Assembly (NCBI RefSeq): GCF_016406125.1
Contig: NZ_CP066339.1
Coordinates: 4,774,001 to 4,838,000 of the forward strand
DNA: 64,000 bases
Direction: 5' to 3'
DNA from: Alicyclobacillus sp. SO9
GTDB taxonomy: Bacteria; Bacillota; Bacilli; Alicyclobacillales; Alicyclobacillaceae
Under the pieces are notes generated by a model. That model ran no database searches. It had not been told where the DNA came from and worked only from the letters and a program-made list of their open reading frames with translations. Position 1 is the first letter of the stretch; every line of letters starts with the position of its first letter. The position numbers and the translations under genes were made by a program. Positions 45,551-54,581 of this stretch are shown here, piece by piece.

Positions 45551-46420
45551 ATGGAGAAATCTATCACCGTTACAACACTTCGGAAAATGAAACAGGACAA
45601 GCAGAAAATTGCAATGATGACTGCCTACGACTTTCCAACAGCACAGTTGTTGGAAGAGGCCGGTGTCCCTGTGCTTTTAGTGGGCGATTCACTGGGAATG
45701 GTCGTTCAGGGACACAGCACTACGCTTCCCGTTACACTTGAGGATATGATTTATCACACGCGCATGGTCAGCCGAGGTGTGCGGCGGTCGCTCATCGTTG
45801 CAGACCTGCCTTTTATGTCCTACCAAATAACAAAGGAACAGGCAATGGAAAGTGCCAGCAAGTTAATGAAGGAAGCCGGGGCACATGCGGTAAAACTGGA
45901 AGGCGGCAAAGAGCAAGCCGAAACCGTACGTGCACTTGTACATGCCGGAATACCGGTCATGGCACATCTGGGTCTTACCCCCCAATCCGTTCATGCAATG
46001 GGGGGATTTTCGGTACAGGGAAGGAATCTGCAACAGGCAAAAACGATTTTCGAAGATGCAAAAGCCCTTGAGGCAGCTGGAGCATTTGCACTGGTTCTGG
46101 AAATGGTCCCCGCCGAGTTGGCACAAACTCTAACAGAGAGACTTTCCATTCCAACCATCGGCATCGGTGCAGGGCCGGGCTGTGATGGTCAGGTTCTTGT
46201 TTTTCACGATATGACAGGGTATACATCCGGCTATATTCCGAAACATAATAAACGCTTTGCTAATATCGCGGACACAATTCGCTCCGCGGCTGCACAGTAC
46301 GTTCAGGAAGTGACAGAAGGACAGTTTCCTGGAGAAGAACAGACACCCAGGCTAAAGCCCGATGAATTAGCCCGGTGGAATGAATACTTGCAGACAGATA
46401 AGGATGACAGTCCGACATGA
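45551..46420 (+). CDS. panB: 3-methyl-2-oxobutanoate hydroxymethyltransferase PanB
   Basis: First committed step of pantothenate synthesis, making ketopantoate with methylene-THF. The 289-residue protein has MMTAYDFPTAQLLEEAGVPV, the metal motif VGDSLGMVVQGH, HAVKLEGG and PTIGIGAGPGCDGQVLVFHD. The ATG at 45551 is ten bases after GGGGGG; an ATG at 45542 is in frame. The stop overlaps panC by four bases. Confidence 0.96.
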   Translation: MEKSITVTTLRKMKQDKQKIAMMTAYDFPTAQLLEEAGVPVLLVGDSLGMVVQGHSTTLPVTLEDMIYHTRMVSRGVRRSLIVADLPFMSYQITKEQAMESASKLMKEAGAHAVKLEGGKEQAETVRALVHAGIPVMAHLGLTPQSVHAMGGFSVQGRNLQQAKTIFEDAKALEAAGAFALVLEMVPAELAQTLTERLSIPTIGIGAGPGCDGQVLVFHDMTGYTSGYIPKHNKRFANIADTIRSAAAQYVQEVTEGQFPGEEQTPRLKPDELARWNEYLQTDKDDSPT

Positions 46421-47352
46421 AAACTTCAACGGATAAGCAAAGACTTGACACAACGGAAACCAGCGAAGCAGGCCTTCTCACGACAATTACAAGTATTGCT
46501 GGAGTACGAGAGTTTGTTCGTTCTGCCAGACGAGATGGGAAGATGATTGCACTTGTGCCGACCATGGGCTATCTGCACGAAGGGCATGCGGCGCTGGTAG
46601 ACGCGGCTAGACGCGATAACGATATCGTCATTGCAAGCCTGTTCGTTAATCCATTGCAGTTTGGTCCCAACGAGGACTACGATGCGTATCCGCGAGACGA
46701 AGTGCGGGACAAAAAACTCCTGACGGAACACGGTTGCAACTTGTTGTTTGCACCGTCAGTCAAGGAGATGTATCCCGAACCAATGGCGACAACTGTTGAG
46801 TTGCCTGAATTGGCTCGGGTGCTCTGCGGAAAGTCCCGGCCAACACACTTTGCCGGAGTAACCACAGTAGTAAGCAAACTGTTTCACATCGTCCAACCGG
46901 ACAATGCCTATTTTGGCCAAAAAGACGGGCAACAAGCTGCAATCATTCGAAAGATGGTGCGAGACTTAAATATACCAGTGAGTGTTATCTCCGTGCCGAC
47001 TGTCAGAGAGGCCGATGGTTTAGCAAAGAGTTCCCGCAACGCTTACCTGACAGACGAACAGCGTATGCATGCACCGGTGTTATACCGCGCACTCACGGCA
47101 GCCCGCCAGCTTTTAGAGCAGGGCGAGCGAGATACCCGGAGACTCAAAGACACAATGCAGCACATCATTGCTAAAGAACCAGAGGTCAACCTTGATTATG
47201 CTGAGGTTGTAAGGCTTTCCAATCTTCAGTCGATAGGACATGCAGAAGGTGAAATAATGCTGGCCGTTGCTGCGTATGTCGGGAAGGCACGCCTGATTGA
47301 CAACTTCCAGCTAAATGTTGGAAGCAATGATGTCACAAATCTGTACAAGTAG
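46417..47352 (+). CDS. panC: Pantothenate synthetase PanC
   Basis: Joins pantoate and beta-alanine with ATP. The 311-residue protein has the HIGH-type motif VPTMGYLHEGHAALVDAA, FVNPLQFGPNEDYDAYPRD, YFGQKDGQQAAIIRKMV and the KSSRNAYL loop motif. It has an extra ~25-residue polar start compared with most PanC proteins. The usual next gene, panD, is absent, so beta-alanine must come from a panD elsewhere or another route. Confidence 0.96.
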   Translation: MKTSTDKQRLDTTETSEAGLLTTITSIAGVREFVRSARRDGKMIALVPTMGYLHEGHAALVDAARRDNDIVIASLFVNPLQFGPNEDYDAYPRDEVRDKKLLTEHGCNLLFAPSVKEMYPEPMATTVELPELARVLCGKSRPTHFAGVTTVVSKLFHIVQPDNAYFGQKDGQQAAIIRKMVRDLNIPVSVISVPTVREADGLAKSSRNAYLTDEQRMHAPVLYRALTAARQLLEQGERDTRRLKDTMQHIIAKEPEVNLDYAEVVRLSNLQSIGHAEGEIMLAVAAYVGKARLIDNFQLNVGSNDVTNLYK

Positions 47353-47362
47353 AAGATAAAGT

Positions 47363-47407
47363 AAAACAGGTGTTTTCCCGTTACTGAACCGGAAAACACC
47401 TGTTTTT
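47363..47407. terminator. Bidirectional terminator after panC
   Basis: A 16-bp perfect stem (AAAACAGGTGTTTTCC with GGAAAACACCTGTTTT) lies between two convergent genes, with a short T run on the plus side. Confidence 0.85.
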
Positions 47408-47416
47408 AGACTGCTG

Positions 47417-48370
47417 TCAATACCCCAATTCCAGATTAACCTTGGTAGGCATTGGGTCCCCATTGCACCATGCATTGTAATTGTCGACAAAAACCTGCAG
47501 CGCTCTATCATAGTAGTTTTGAGAAACGCCTGCTGTGTGCGGAGAAATAATCACCTCATTCATGCCCCAGAGCGGATGCTGAGCCGGGAGCGGTTCCTGT
47601 GCAAAAACATCCAGTCCGGCTCCGGCAATTTCATGGGTTCTGAGGGCTTGAATCAATGCTTCTTCATCCACAACTTTCCCCCTGGCGTAGTTCAAGAAGA
47701 CTGCGGAGGATTTCATTTCCCGAAATTGATTCCTGCCAAACAGGTGATACGTCTCATCTGTTAGAGGTGTCAGCAATAATACATAATCGCTCTTTGGCAG
47801 CATACCATCCAATTCTTCATGGCCAACAACTTCATCAAAATCGGGCATGTCCAACTGGTTCCGTTTAACGCCGATAACCTTCATTCCAAAGGCCTTGGCA
47901 CGCTGCGCTACAGCTTTACCAATACTGCCAGCTCCGACAATACACAAGGTCTTTCCATGCAACTCCTGCAACAGTGGATAGTCTCGGGTCCATTCTTCAT
48001 CCATCTGACTGCGCACGTTGTTATGTAGGTTCCGGCTAAACATGAGCATCATTCCCATGATTTGTTCTGACATGGGAATCCCATGGATACCGCTGCAATT
48101 GGTCAAAGTCACGCCCTGTTGACGAAACTGTGCAAGCGGAAGTGCATCCACACCTGCACTCAGCGAGTGATACCACTTTAGCTCGCTGTACTGTTGTACA
48201 TGCTGAGCCGTAAACTTACGGGACGCGGGTCCTATCACAATGGGAACAGTCCCATACTTACGAGCCGCTTCATCAAGGTTTTCTTCATACGCCACAGGTT
48301 CCGGCAATTGTTGGTTTAACCAGTCAATGTGTCTGTCTGCTTCAGGAATTTTGCCTGCGATTAGAATCAT
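47417..48370 (-). CDS. D-2-hydroxyacid dehydrogenase
   Basis: A 317-residue NAD(P)-dependent dehydrogenase. The NAD-binding motif is CIVGAGSIGKAVAQRAKAFG, followed by the catalytic Arg in FLNYARGKVVDEEAL, Glu in LDVFAQEPLP and His in VIISPHTAGVSQ. Substrate not predictable; the nearest groups act on glyoxylate, phenylpyruvate or lactate-like acids. GCGGAGGCTGCACAA precedes the ATG. Confidence 0.92.
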   Translation of the reverse strand: MILIAGKIPEADRHIDWLNQQLPEPVAYEENLDEAARKYGTVPIVIGPASRKFTAQHVQQYSELKWYHSLSAGVDALPLAQFRQQGVTLTNCSGIHGIPMSEQIMGMMLMFSRNLHNNVRSQMDEEWTRDYPLLQELHGKTLCIVGAGSIGKAVAQRAKAFGMKVIGVKRNQLDMPDFDEVVGHEELDGMLPKSDYVLLLTPLTDETYHLFGRNQFREMKSSAVFLNYARGKVVDEEALIQALRTHEIAGAGLDVFAQEPLPAQHPLWGMNEVIISPHTAGVSQNYYDRALQVFVDNYNAWCNGDPMPTKVNLELGY

Positions 48371-48519
48371 TTGTGCAGCCTCCGCATCCTTGTTTTTACA
48401 TTAGAGCCCTTCAAAACGACAGAATGGAGTCCTCATTCTTCCAGCGTGTCCGTGTATATCCGTATTCATGTTATCACAATTGACGCCTTCTTCTGCGTAT
48501 TATCGACAGAAGGAAGCAG

Positions 48520-49557
48520 ATGAGCAGAAAAGTAACTGCCAACAAAGATTTTTCTAAATTACCACTGCGAAATGTAGAAAGGATTGCTATACTGTGGGTA
48601 TTGTGCGGCTGGACCTTCATTACTAGCCGTCTTTGTTGTGTTTGTATTCGCATAACCTATGCTGATGAACCCGTTTGGTTTTATCACAGGCTGAGCAAAG
48701 TAGGTGACAGGGTCGTGGAGAAGACTGACAAGGTAATTGAAAAGCCAACTTCATTAACGGAAATTCATGCACATGTGCTGTTTGATATAGACGATGGGCC
48801 CAGTTCACTAGAGCAGAGCCTAAATCTGTTATCTGTAATGAAAGCCCAAGGTGTGCAGCGTGTATTTTGTACGTCACACTACAAGAGTCCTCACTTTTCT
48901 GTGGAGAAAAAAACTATTGAGCAGCGCTTTGAAGCGTTGTCTGAAACCATTGATGAACTCCCGGGGAGCTACCCTATCTTAAAGCCCGCTGCCGAAGTGC
49001 GGCTCAGTCCAGAGTTGATTGACGATATACGCAGTGACGATGTCCCTACATTAGGAGAAACACCCTATGTACTCATTGAGTTTCCAGGAACGAACATACC
49101 AGAAGAAAGTCTGAATATGGTCCACGAGTTGAAAGTTCGGGGCTATAAACCTATTATGGCTCATCCTGAGCGAAATCTCGAAATCCAGCATGATCCACAG
49201 TTAGTTGACACGTTGGTCAGTATGGACATCAGCTTGCAATTAACAGCCGGTTGTTTGACGAAAAAGCAGGGGAAGCTGCACCCAGCCGATGCATTAGCCT
49301 GGGAAATCCTGAAACGGGGACGAGCGGCCGTGATTGCTTCCGATTCTCACGACACCAAATCTCGTCCGCCGACTTTAGCAGCAGCTTACGAGAATATTGC
49401 ATCAGAACTTGGCAGCGAGACCGCCAACATGTTAAAAATGAATGCAAATTCAATTTGGCAGGGACAGCCAGTCGAATGCATACCAGCAATTGTTCCAAAG
49501 CGGTCGTTTCCAATACCGTTTCTCCGGAACAGGCGGGAAAAGCCATCGCGTCGATGA
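48520..49557 (+). CDS. PHP-domain tyrosine-protein phosphatase (CpsB/CapC/YwqE type)
   Basis: The PHP phosphatase domain covers residues ~80-320: TEIHAHVLFDIDDGPSSLEQ, FCTSHYKSP, the KPAAEVRL region, MAHPERNLEI and ASDSHDTKSR carry the metal ligands. Such enzymes dephosphorylate the tyrosine kinase that controls capsule or exopolysaccharide export. The protein reads 345 residues from the ATG at 48520, with an N-terminal ~65 residues containing a hydrophobic stretch that is not typical. A GTG at 48715 with AGGTGACAGGGTC upstream would give a normal-length ~280-residue enzyme. The start is therefore uncertain. No tyrosine kinase gene is adjacent. Confidence 0.82.
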   Translation: MSRKVTANKDFSKLPLRNVERIAILWVLCGWTFITSRLCCVCIRITYADEPVWFYHRLSKVGDRVVEKTDKVIEKPTSLTEIHAHVLFDIDDGPSSLEQSLNLLSVMKAQGVQRVFCTSHYKSPHFSVEKKTIEQRFEALSETIDELPGSYPILKPAAEVRLSPELIDDIRSDDVPTLGETPYVLIEFPGTNIPEESLNMVHELKVRGYKPIMAHPERNLEIQHDPQLVDTLVSMDISLQLTAGCLTKKQGKLHPADALAWEILKRGRAAVIASDSHDTKSRPPTLAAAYENIASELGSETANMLKMNANSIWQGQPVECIPAIVPKRSFPIPFLRNRREKPSRR

Positions 49558-49571
49558 GACGGCACGGCACT

Positions 49572-49595
49572 GGGCAGCTTTAAGCTAAGCTGCCC
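49572..49595. terminator. Hairpin between convergent PHP and O-antigen ligase-like genes
   Basis: GGGCAGCTT pairs perfectly with AAGCTGCCC across six bases. No T-tract follows on either side, so termination is only suggested by position. Confidence 0.4.
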
Positions 49596-49684
49596 AATGT
49601 CTCAGACAGACCAGTTTGGGCTCTATCCTGCACCACCAGCCTAGTGCTGAGCTCAAGTGTCATCCGCTGTCATCATCCGCCTTG

Positions 49685-51034
49685 TCAAGGACCGTTCTGC
49701 AAACTTGTCTCTTCATCAGTCCTTCGGTCACGGACAATTGATTTGTTGACTTTTTCCCCAGCAATGCCCGAATTGGCAACTTGGGTTCCAAGAATCAGAA
49801 ACAGCATCGCGTACATGAAGTAAGAGAGCACAAGAGGCGCATATTCAAAGACGTTTTCCGTCAGGTTGTGAAAGAGAATAGCAAGTATCCCTGTGAGCCC
49901 GCCTGCCAACAGTACCCGCTGCCGCCTCGCTACCGTACTGCGTACCTTTTGGTAGAGAGACCGAACTAAGGCAAAATGCATTGTAATAAACAGCACCAAT
50001 CCGACAATGCCTGTCTCCCCCAGGATCTTTACATAGAAGTCATCCGAATATACACTGTGCCCGTATTTAGCTGCTACTGCTCCCCCATATTGGCCTAAGC
50101 CAGCGCCGAACAAGGGGTCTTTACTCAGCTTATGAATCCCAGTCATCCATCGAGCAAAACGTCCATACTTAATGGTCTTGTGCCAATAGATAGGAGACGT
50201 CAAATCGAGAATACGGTGATGAATCGCAGGCACGAAGAATGCAACAATGGCAAAGGCAATCACGAATAACAAGAGCCGCCTGTCGACAATAATGGATAGA
50301 ATCAGCGTGGACAGCACCAATGCCATCCAGGCCCCACGGGTAAAGGTAAAGAGAAGTGCTGCAAAACAAATAACAACACCCGCAAAGTAGAAGACCTTTC
50401 TGCTTTTCAATTTTTCCGACAAAGCTAGCCCCGCCAGTATGGGAATGTTAAGCGCCATATAAGCTCCAAGCTCATTTGGGCTTTTGATTACGGAAAACAC
50501 TCTCGTACGTACATGTTCATGAGTGTCTGCCCAATGAGGTGGAATCGGAACTTTTGTAATGTATTGATAAATGGCGTGAGCGCCAATTGCCACAGCGACA
50601 ACAACTCCGAAATGGAGTAAGGGTCTCACGTCCTTCGGACCAATTAGAAACGGCAGTGGAAAGGTAAACAGCAGATAATAGACGTCAAATTGATAGCCTT
50701 CTAAAGCCTGAATTGGATGTGTTCTTAGCCCGGCTGCGACCAAAAATAGCCCGTAGATAATAAAAAGCAGCGCAAAAACGTGCCAGGAAAACCGCGGCGG
50801 ACGTTTTCCACGTATGTACCTTGAGAAAGCTGAAATAACAAGAATGGCAAAAATGACTTTGTCCCAAGCATGACCTGCAACAGGAACAAACCTACGCAAA
50901 GAATAGTCTATTACCGGGAAAGCCATGAGAGCATACACAGACCACCGGACTAGTCGGCTGTCGTCCAAGCTGGGTTGATATGTATCTGCTTCTAGATGTG
51001 CTCGTCTCAGACTCTTCATCTTTATCAGCTCCAT
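49685..51034 (-). CDS. O-antigen ligase/polymerase-like membrane protein
   Basis: A ~449-residue protein with about 11-12 membrane helices and a large outer loop around residues 290-360 containing YWHKTIKYGRFARWMTG, DPLFGAGLGQYGGAVAAKYG and YSDDFYVKILGETGIVGL. This is the Wzy/O-antigen ligase (Wzy_C) pattern. These enzymes polymerise or attach undecaprenyl-linked glycans outside the membrane. The start is not sharp: ATGs at 51034 and 51019 both fit. It sits near the SEDS, FkbM and UppP genes. Confidence 0.82.
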   Translation of the reverse strand: MELIKMKSLRRAHLEADTYQPSLDDSRLVRWSVYALMAFPVIDYSLRRFVPVAGHAWDKVIFAILVISAFSRYIRGKRPPRFSWHVFALLFIIYGLFLVAAGLRTHPIQALEGYQFDVYYLLFTFPLPFLIGPKDVRPLLHFGVVVAVAIGAHAIYQYITKVPIPPHWADTHEHVRTRVFSVIKSPNELGAYMALNIPILAGLALSEKLKSRKVFYFAGVVICFAALLFTFTRGAWMALVLSTLILSIIVDRRLLLFVIAFAIVAFFVPAIHHRILDLTSPIYWHKTIKYGRFARWMTGIHKLSKDPLFGAGLGQYGGAVAAKYGHSVYSDDFYVKILGETGIVGLVLFITMHFALVRSLYQKVRSTVARRQRVLLAGGLTGILAILFHNLTENVFEYAPLVLSYFMYAMLFLILGTQVANSGIAGEKVNKSIVRDRRTDEETSLQNGP

Positions 51035-51257
51035 TCGTACTGCCTTTCCCCGAATTCTCTCTATATGCTTCACGCATTATACCACAAGCCCCAACACGAT
51101 TTTCCACATGTGATACCTCTAGCGGAGGATTCCGTGTGGTCTGTCGAGAATACTAACGAATAGTAAATAAACGAAGCAGCCATCGCCGCAGCCATCACCT
51201 CCTGGGACACTGACTTCTGAGATTCTATTCATATGCAAAGGCAGGAGTTAAAGAGAT

Positions 51258-52421
51258 ATGAATACTTTAAGAACCAGACTGGTAAGGGCCGATTTTCCTA
51301 TTATCACAGTGGTTTTGATGTTGTCCGTGTTTAGTTGCATTGCAATATACGCCGTTGAATTGGCAAACGGCGGCTCTCACAGCGGATGGATAAAGCAAAT
51401 GATGTTGGAGTCGGTAGGTTTTGTAATAATGTTGGCAACGATGTTTTTTGATTTCCGGATAATGAGAAAAGTTGGTTGGTATATCTATGGTCTTACCATT
51501 GTACTTCTAGCCGCTGTCTTTGTCATAGGAAAAACGATTAATGGAGCTCACTCATGGATAGGATTGGGTTCCATTACATTTCAACCTTCCGAGCTAGCAA
51601 AACTGGCAATGGTTGTAGTCATCGCAAATTATATGGCGAGAGTAGAGGAATCAGATTCCCCGAGCTATGGCATGAATCATTTTCTCCCTCTTGTTTCCAT
51701 CATGTTGATGCCATTCGTATTGACCTATTTGGAACCTGCTTTAGGCCAAGCGATTGTGATATTCGCGACATTCGCTACGATGTTTGTCATGTTTATAAAA
51801 AACAGTTATTTCGTCCTTATATTTGTTTTCTTTGTCCTTTTCATCGGTGCTACCGTACTCATTGCTGTAGATTATTCTAACCAAGCGGTTCATTTTATCA
51901 ATCAGGTACTCGTTGGACACCATATTTTAAAATCGTACCAGGTTGATCGTATCATCACTTGGTTGAATCCGTCTGCACAACTGCAAGGTTCTGGATTTAA
52001 CGTCCACATGGCACGAATAGCGATTGGCTCTGGAGAAACATTCGGACGCGGGATCATGGCTTCGAGTGGTGTGTTTGTCCCCAATCAAACCTCAGATTAT
52101 GTTTTCAGCATCATCGGCCAGGATTTTGGGTTTGTCGGAAGTGCCATTTTGATATTCCTGTTTCTCATTTTGGTCTACAGACTCATTCGTATAGGCAGAC
52201 AAACCTCTGACGTCTTTGCAATGTACTACACAGTCGGAATTACGGGTATTATTGGAGTTCAGGTATTCGAGAACGTCGGTATGGATTTGTACATGAGCCC
52301 TTCGACCGGAATTACTCTGCCATTTGTAAGTGCCGGCGGTACTTCTTTGTGGGTTTTTTATTTTGCGATTGGCTTGGTTCTCAGTGCAGGAATACGGAGC
52401 AAGGAAAAAATAACCTATTAG
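51258..52421 (+). CDS. SEDS family protein (RodA/FtsW-like)
   Basis: A 387-residue membrane protein with about ten helices. Typical SEDS blocks are GAHSWIGLGSITFQPSELAK and GITLPFVSAGGTSLWVF. SEDS proteins polymerise peptidoglycan glycan strands with a partner class B PBP. The loop usually reading PE..TDFIF.VI.EE.G reads VPNQTSDYVFSIIGQDFG here: the Asp that is catalytic in RodA/FtsW is kept, but PE is PN and EE is QD. GSHS replaces the usual Arg region. No partner PBP is adjacent. It may be a specialised sporulation or accessory SEDS. Confidence 0.85.
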   Translation: MNTLRTRLVRADFPIITVVLMLSVFSCIAIYAVELANGGSHSGWIKQMMLESVGFVIMLATMFFDFRIMRKVGWYIYGLTIVLLAAVFVIGKTINGAHSWIGLGSITFQPSELAKLAMVVVIANYMARVEESDSPSYGMNHFLPLVSIMLMPFVLTYLEPALGQAIVIFATFATMFVMFIKNSYFVLIFVFFVLFIGATVLIAVDYSNQAVHFINQVLVGHHILKSYQVDRIITWLNPSAQLQGSGFNVHMARIAIGSGETFGRGIMASSGVFVPNQTSDYVFSIIGQDFGFVGSAILIFLFLILVYRLIRIGRQTSDVFAMYYTVGITGIIGVQVFENVGMDLYMSPSTGITLPFVSAGGTSLWVFYFAIGLVLSAGIRSKEKITY

Positions 52422-52565
52422 CATGAATCCCATATTGGTATTCCGTCCGAACCAATTTGTGTTGCGTCCTCTCCTATTCTAATTATCATGGGTATTCTGC
52501 TATGCTACCTAGTGTCAGGTTTTTGCTGAGGTTATTAAAATCTTGAACAAGAAAAGGGGCATGTT

Positions 52566-53360
52566 ATGAGAGGCTTTTATGTTGGACGTGACCGGATGCT
52601 TACCTTCCCTCAGTGGGGAGGACGATTGTATGCACACGCTCACGATCAAGGACTCATTATGTCACAGCTTATGCAGGACGGAGTATTTGAAGTTGGACTT
52701 ACAAACTTTTTGATTAAAAACCTGAAGCCTGGGAATACGTTCATTGACGCTGGAGCCAATATTGGTTATTTCACAGTACTGTCCGGTATACTAGTGGGAG
52801 AAAAGGGAAAAGTCATTGCGTTTGAACCAAGTGAAGAGAACTTACATGTTTTAAAAGATAATGTCGGCATGAATATGCTAAATCCTCGCACCGAGATACA
52901 TAATAAGGCTATCTATTCTGAGAATACCACCCTAAAATTTTATGTTTCAGAAAAGTGGGCTGGAACCAATTCCATCAACCAGCACGATGAAGAATACTTC
53001 AAGTATTTCGCAAATGATACCATCACTGAAGTCGAAGTGCAATCAACTACTCTGGACGAAACCGTCAAAAGGATTGGAAAGGTAGATTTCATTAAAATAG
53101 ACATTGAGGGAGCAGAATATCATGCGTTTTTAGGCATGATGGAATCCTTGATTGAGAGAAGAGTCAGCTCGATTATTTTCGAACTAAATCAGCGCATGCT
53201 CGGAGACTATTGGGATGAGTTGAAGGTTTTACTCAACGCCTTACAAGAGAAATACGGCTACACGTTCCATACGGTGGATGACGATGGCTTACTGAATCAG
53301 ATTTCCCTTCCACAACTCTTTTCAAATGCGTTTATTGACGCTGTGATTATGACAGCGTAG
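52566..53360 (+). CDS. FkbM family methyltransferase
   Basis: A 264-residue SAM-dependent methyltransferase of the FkbM type: FIDAGANIGYFTVLSGILVG (SAM site), VIAFEPSEENLHVLKDN, and VDFIKIDIEGAEYHAFLG. Such enzymes methylate sugar hydroxyls in polysaccharides or glycolipids. The position among envelope glycan genes suggests such a substrate. AAAGGGGCATGTT precedes the ATG. Confidence 0.88.
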   Translation: MRGFYVGRDRMLTFPQWGGRLYAHAHDQGLIMSQLMQDGVFEVGLTNFLIKNLKPGNTFIDAGANIGYFTVLSGILVGEKGKVIAFEPSEENLHVLKDNVGMNMLNPRTEIHNKAIYSENTTLKFYVSEKWAGTNSINQHDEEYFKYFANDTITEVEVQSTTLDETVKRIGKVDFIKIDIEGAEYHAFLGMMESLIERRVSSIIFELNQRMLGDYWDELKVLLNALQEKYGYTFHTVDDDGLLNQISLPQLFSNAFIDAVIMTA

Positions 53361-53416
53361 TTAGCGTACCAAACCACAAGTCTTTGATGGGAATCCAGAC
53401 CTGAGTCCACCTTGCT

Positions 53417-53448
53417 GCAACCCCGAGGGTACCCGTCTCCGGGGTTGC
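53417..53448. terminator. Hairpin after the FkbM gene
   Basis: GCAACCCCG pairs perfectly with CGGGGTTGC. It has no T-tract but lies between two convergent genes and next to a second hairpin. Confidence 0.4.
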
Positions 53449-53458
53449 CTGAGAACAA

Positions 53459-53496
53459 ATAAGCCGCGGCGGCTAGACTTCGCCGTCGCGGCTTAT
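53459..53496. terminator. Hairpin between fkbM-like and uppP genes
   Basis: A stem of about 14 pairs runs from ATAAGCCGCGGCGG to the matching CGCCGTCGCGGCTTAT, with one G-T pair. It is the stronger of two adjacent hairpins in a convergent gap. Confidence 0.55.
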
Positions 53497-53546
53497 CGAT
53501 ATGACCTTAGTCGCTCGCGACCTTTGGTTTCGTTATCGCATGGGTT

Positions 53547-54371
53547 CTACCAACCGAGTCCAGCAGCAACAGCAACAACGGCACCTACGACAATACAGTA
53601 GTACGCAAACGGACGAAATGCGCGAATTTCGTGCGTGTTAAAGTAGCGCATCAGGAACCATGTGCTAAGAAATGCTACAAAACCTGCAAGCAGACCTCCA
53701 ACGAGCCCGAAGTGAATCATTGCAGTGTTGTGGCTGTGCACCATTTTCGGTACCTCAACAACACCCGCGCCCAAGATGATTGGGGTTGCCAGCAGAAAGC
53801 TAAACCGTGCTGACGCCTCATAACTGAGTCCTGTCAGCATACCCGCACTCATAGTCACTCCGGACCGAGAGAAGCCGGGAATTAAAGCCAAAACTTGTAC
53901 ACACCCAATCAAAAAAGATTGAAAGTAAGTAACATCGGTGGTGTCCTTGCTGCGAGCGTGTTTTACCAGCCGGTCGACCAGAATCAGCACAAGCCCGTTT
54001 ACAACGAGGAATATACCAGCGGACGCAGGGTCTGAGAACAACCTCCGAAAGAAATGTTCAAACAGTTTCCCAATAATGGCCGCGGGAATCGTTGCAACAA
54101 CAATCAGGCCCAGCAAACGCCTTTGCTGTCTTCGACCCGACGTGAACAAAGACAACAGTAGATCCACCCAATCACGCCAAAAGAAAATCAACAGAGCAGC
54201 CGCCGTTCCCAAGTGCAACATGACAATAAACGGCAGAAAATCGTTGTTGCCCGAAATCTGAGGCCAATGCAACACAAACGGCAATATGACTCCGTGAGCT
54301 ACGCTACTAACCGGAAAAAGCTCCGTAATTCCCTGAACAAGAGCAAAAATCACAACTTGCATCCACGTCAT
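53547..54371 (-). CDS. uppP: Undecaprenyl-diphosphatase UppP (BacA family)
   Basis: Recycles the lipid carrier by cutting undecaprenyl diphosphate to the monophosphate. The 274-residue protein has about eight helices and both signature regions: ALVQGITELFPVSSVAHGVI and ALIPGFSRSGVTMSAGMLTG. The first usually reads PVSSTGH and here reads PVSSVAH, keeping Glu and His. AAAGGAGCC lies upstream of the ATG at 54371. It also can confer bacitracin resistance. Confidence 0.93.
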   Translation of the reverse strand: MTWMQVVIFALVQGITELFPVSSVAHGVILPFVLHWPQISGNNDFLPFIVMLHLGTAAALLIFFWRDWVDLLLSLFTSGRRQQRRLLGLIVVATIPAAIIGKLFEHFFRRLFSDPASAGIFLVVNGLVLILVDRLVKHARSKDTTDVTYFQSFLIGCVQVLALIPGFSRSGVTMSAGMLTGLSYEASARFSFLLATPIILGAGVVEVPKMVHSHNTAMIHFGLVGGLLAGFVAFLSTWFLMRYFNTHEIRAFRPFAYYCIVVGAVVAVAAGLGW

Positions 54372-54509
54372 TATTTCTTGGCTCCTTTTGCGGTAGAACT
54401 GGTGGTGAGATAGAGTTTTGATAGTAACCTTTACTTGTTCAACATGCAGTGGTGTTTCCCTGCCAAAAAGGACCGCATCCGACAAAGTTTTTATGAGTTA
54501 AATCCTAAC

Positions 54510-54552
54510 AAAACAAAATTCCCCGCTGACAGTAAACCATTCGTGGGGAATT
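54510..54552 (-). terminator. Intrinsic terminator of the maltodextrin operon
   Basis: ATTCCCC pairs with GGGGAAT across a 20-base loop and is followed on the minus strand by TTTTGTTTT. It lies about 30 bases after the alpha-glucosidase stop. Confidence 0.75.
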
Positions 54553-54581
54553 ATATCAAGAAACGATAAGCATTTGATGTT

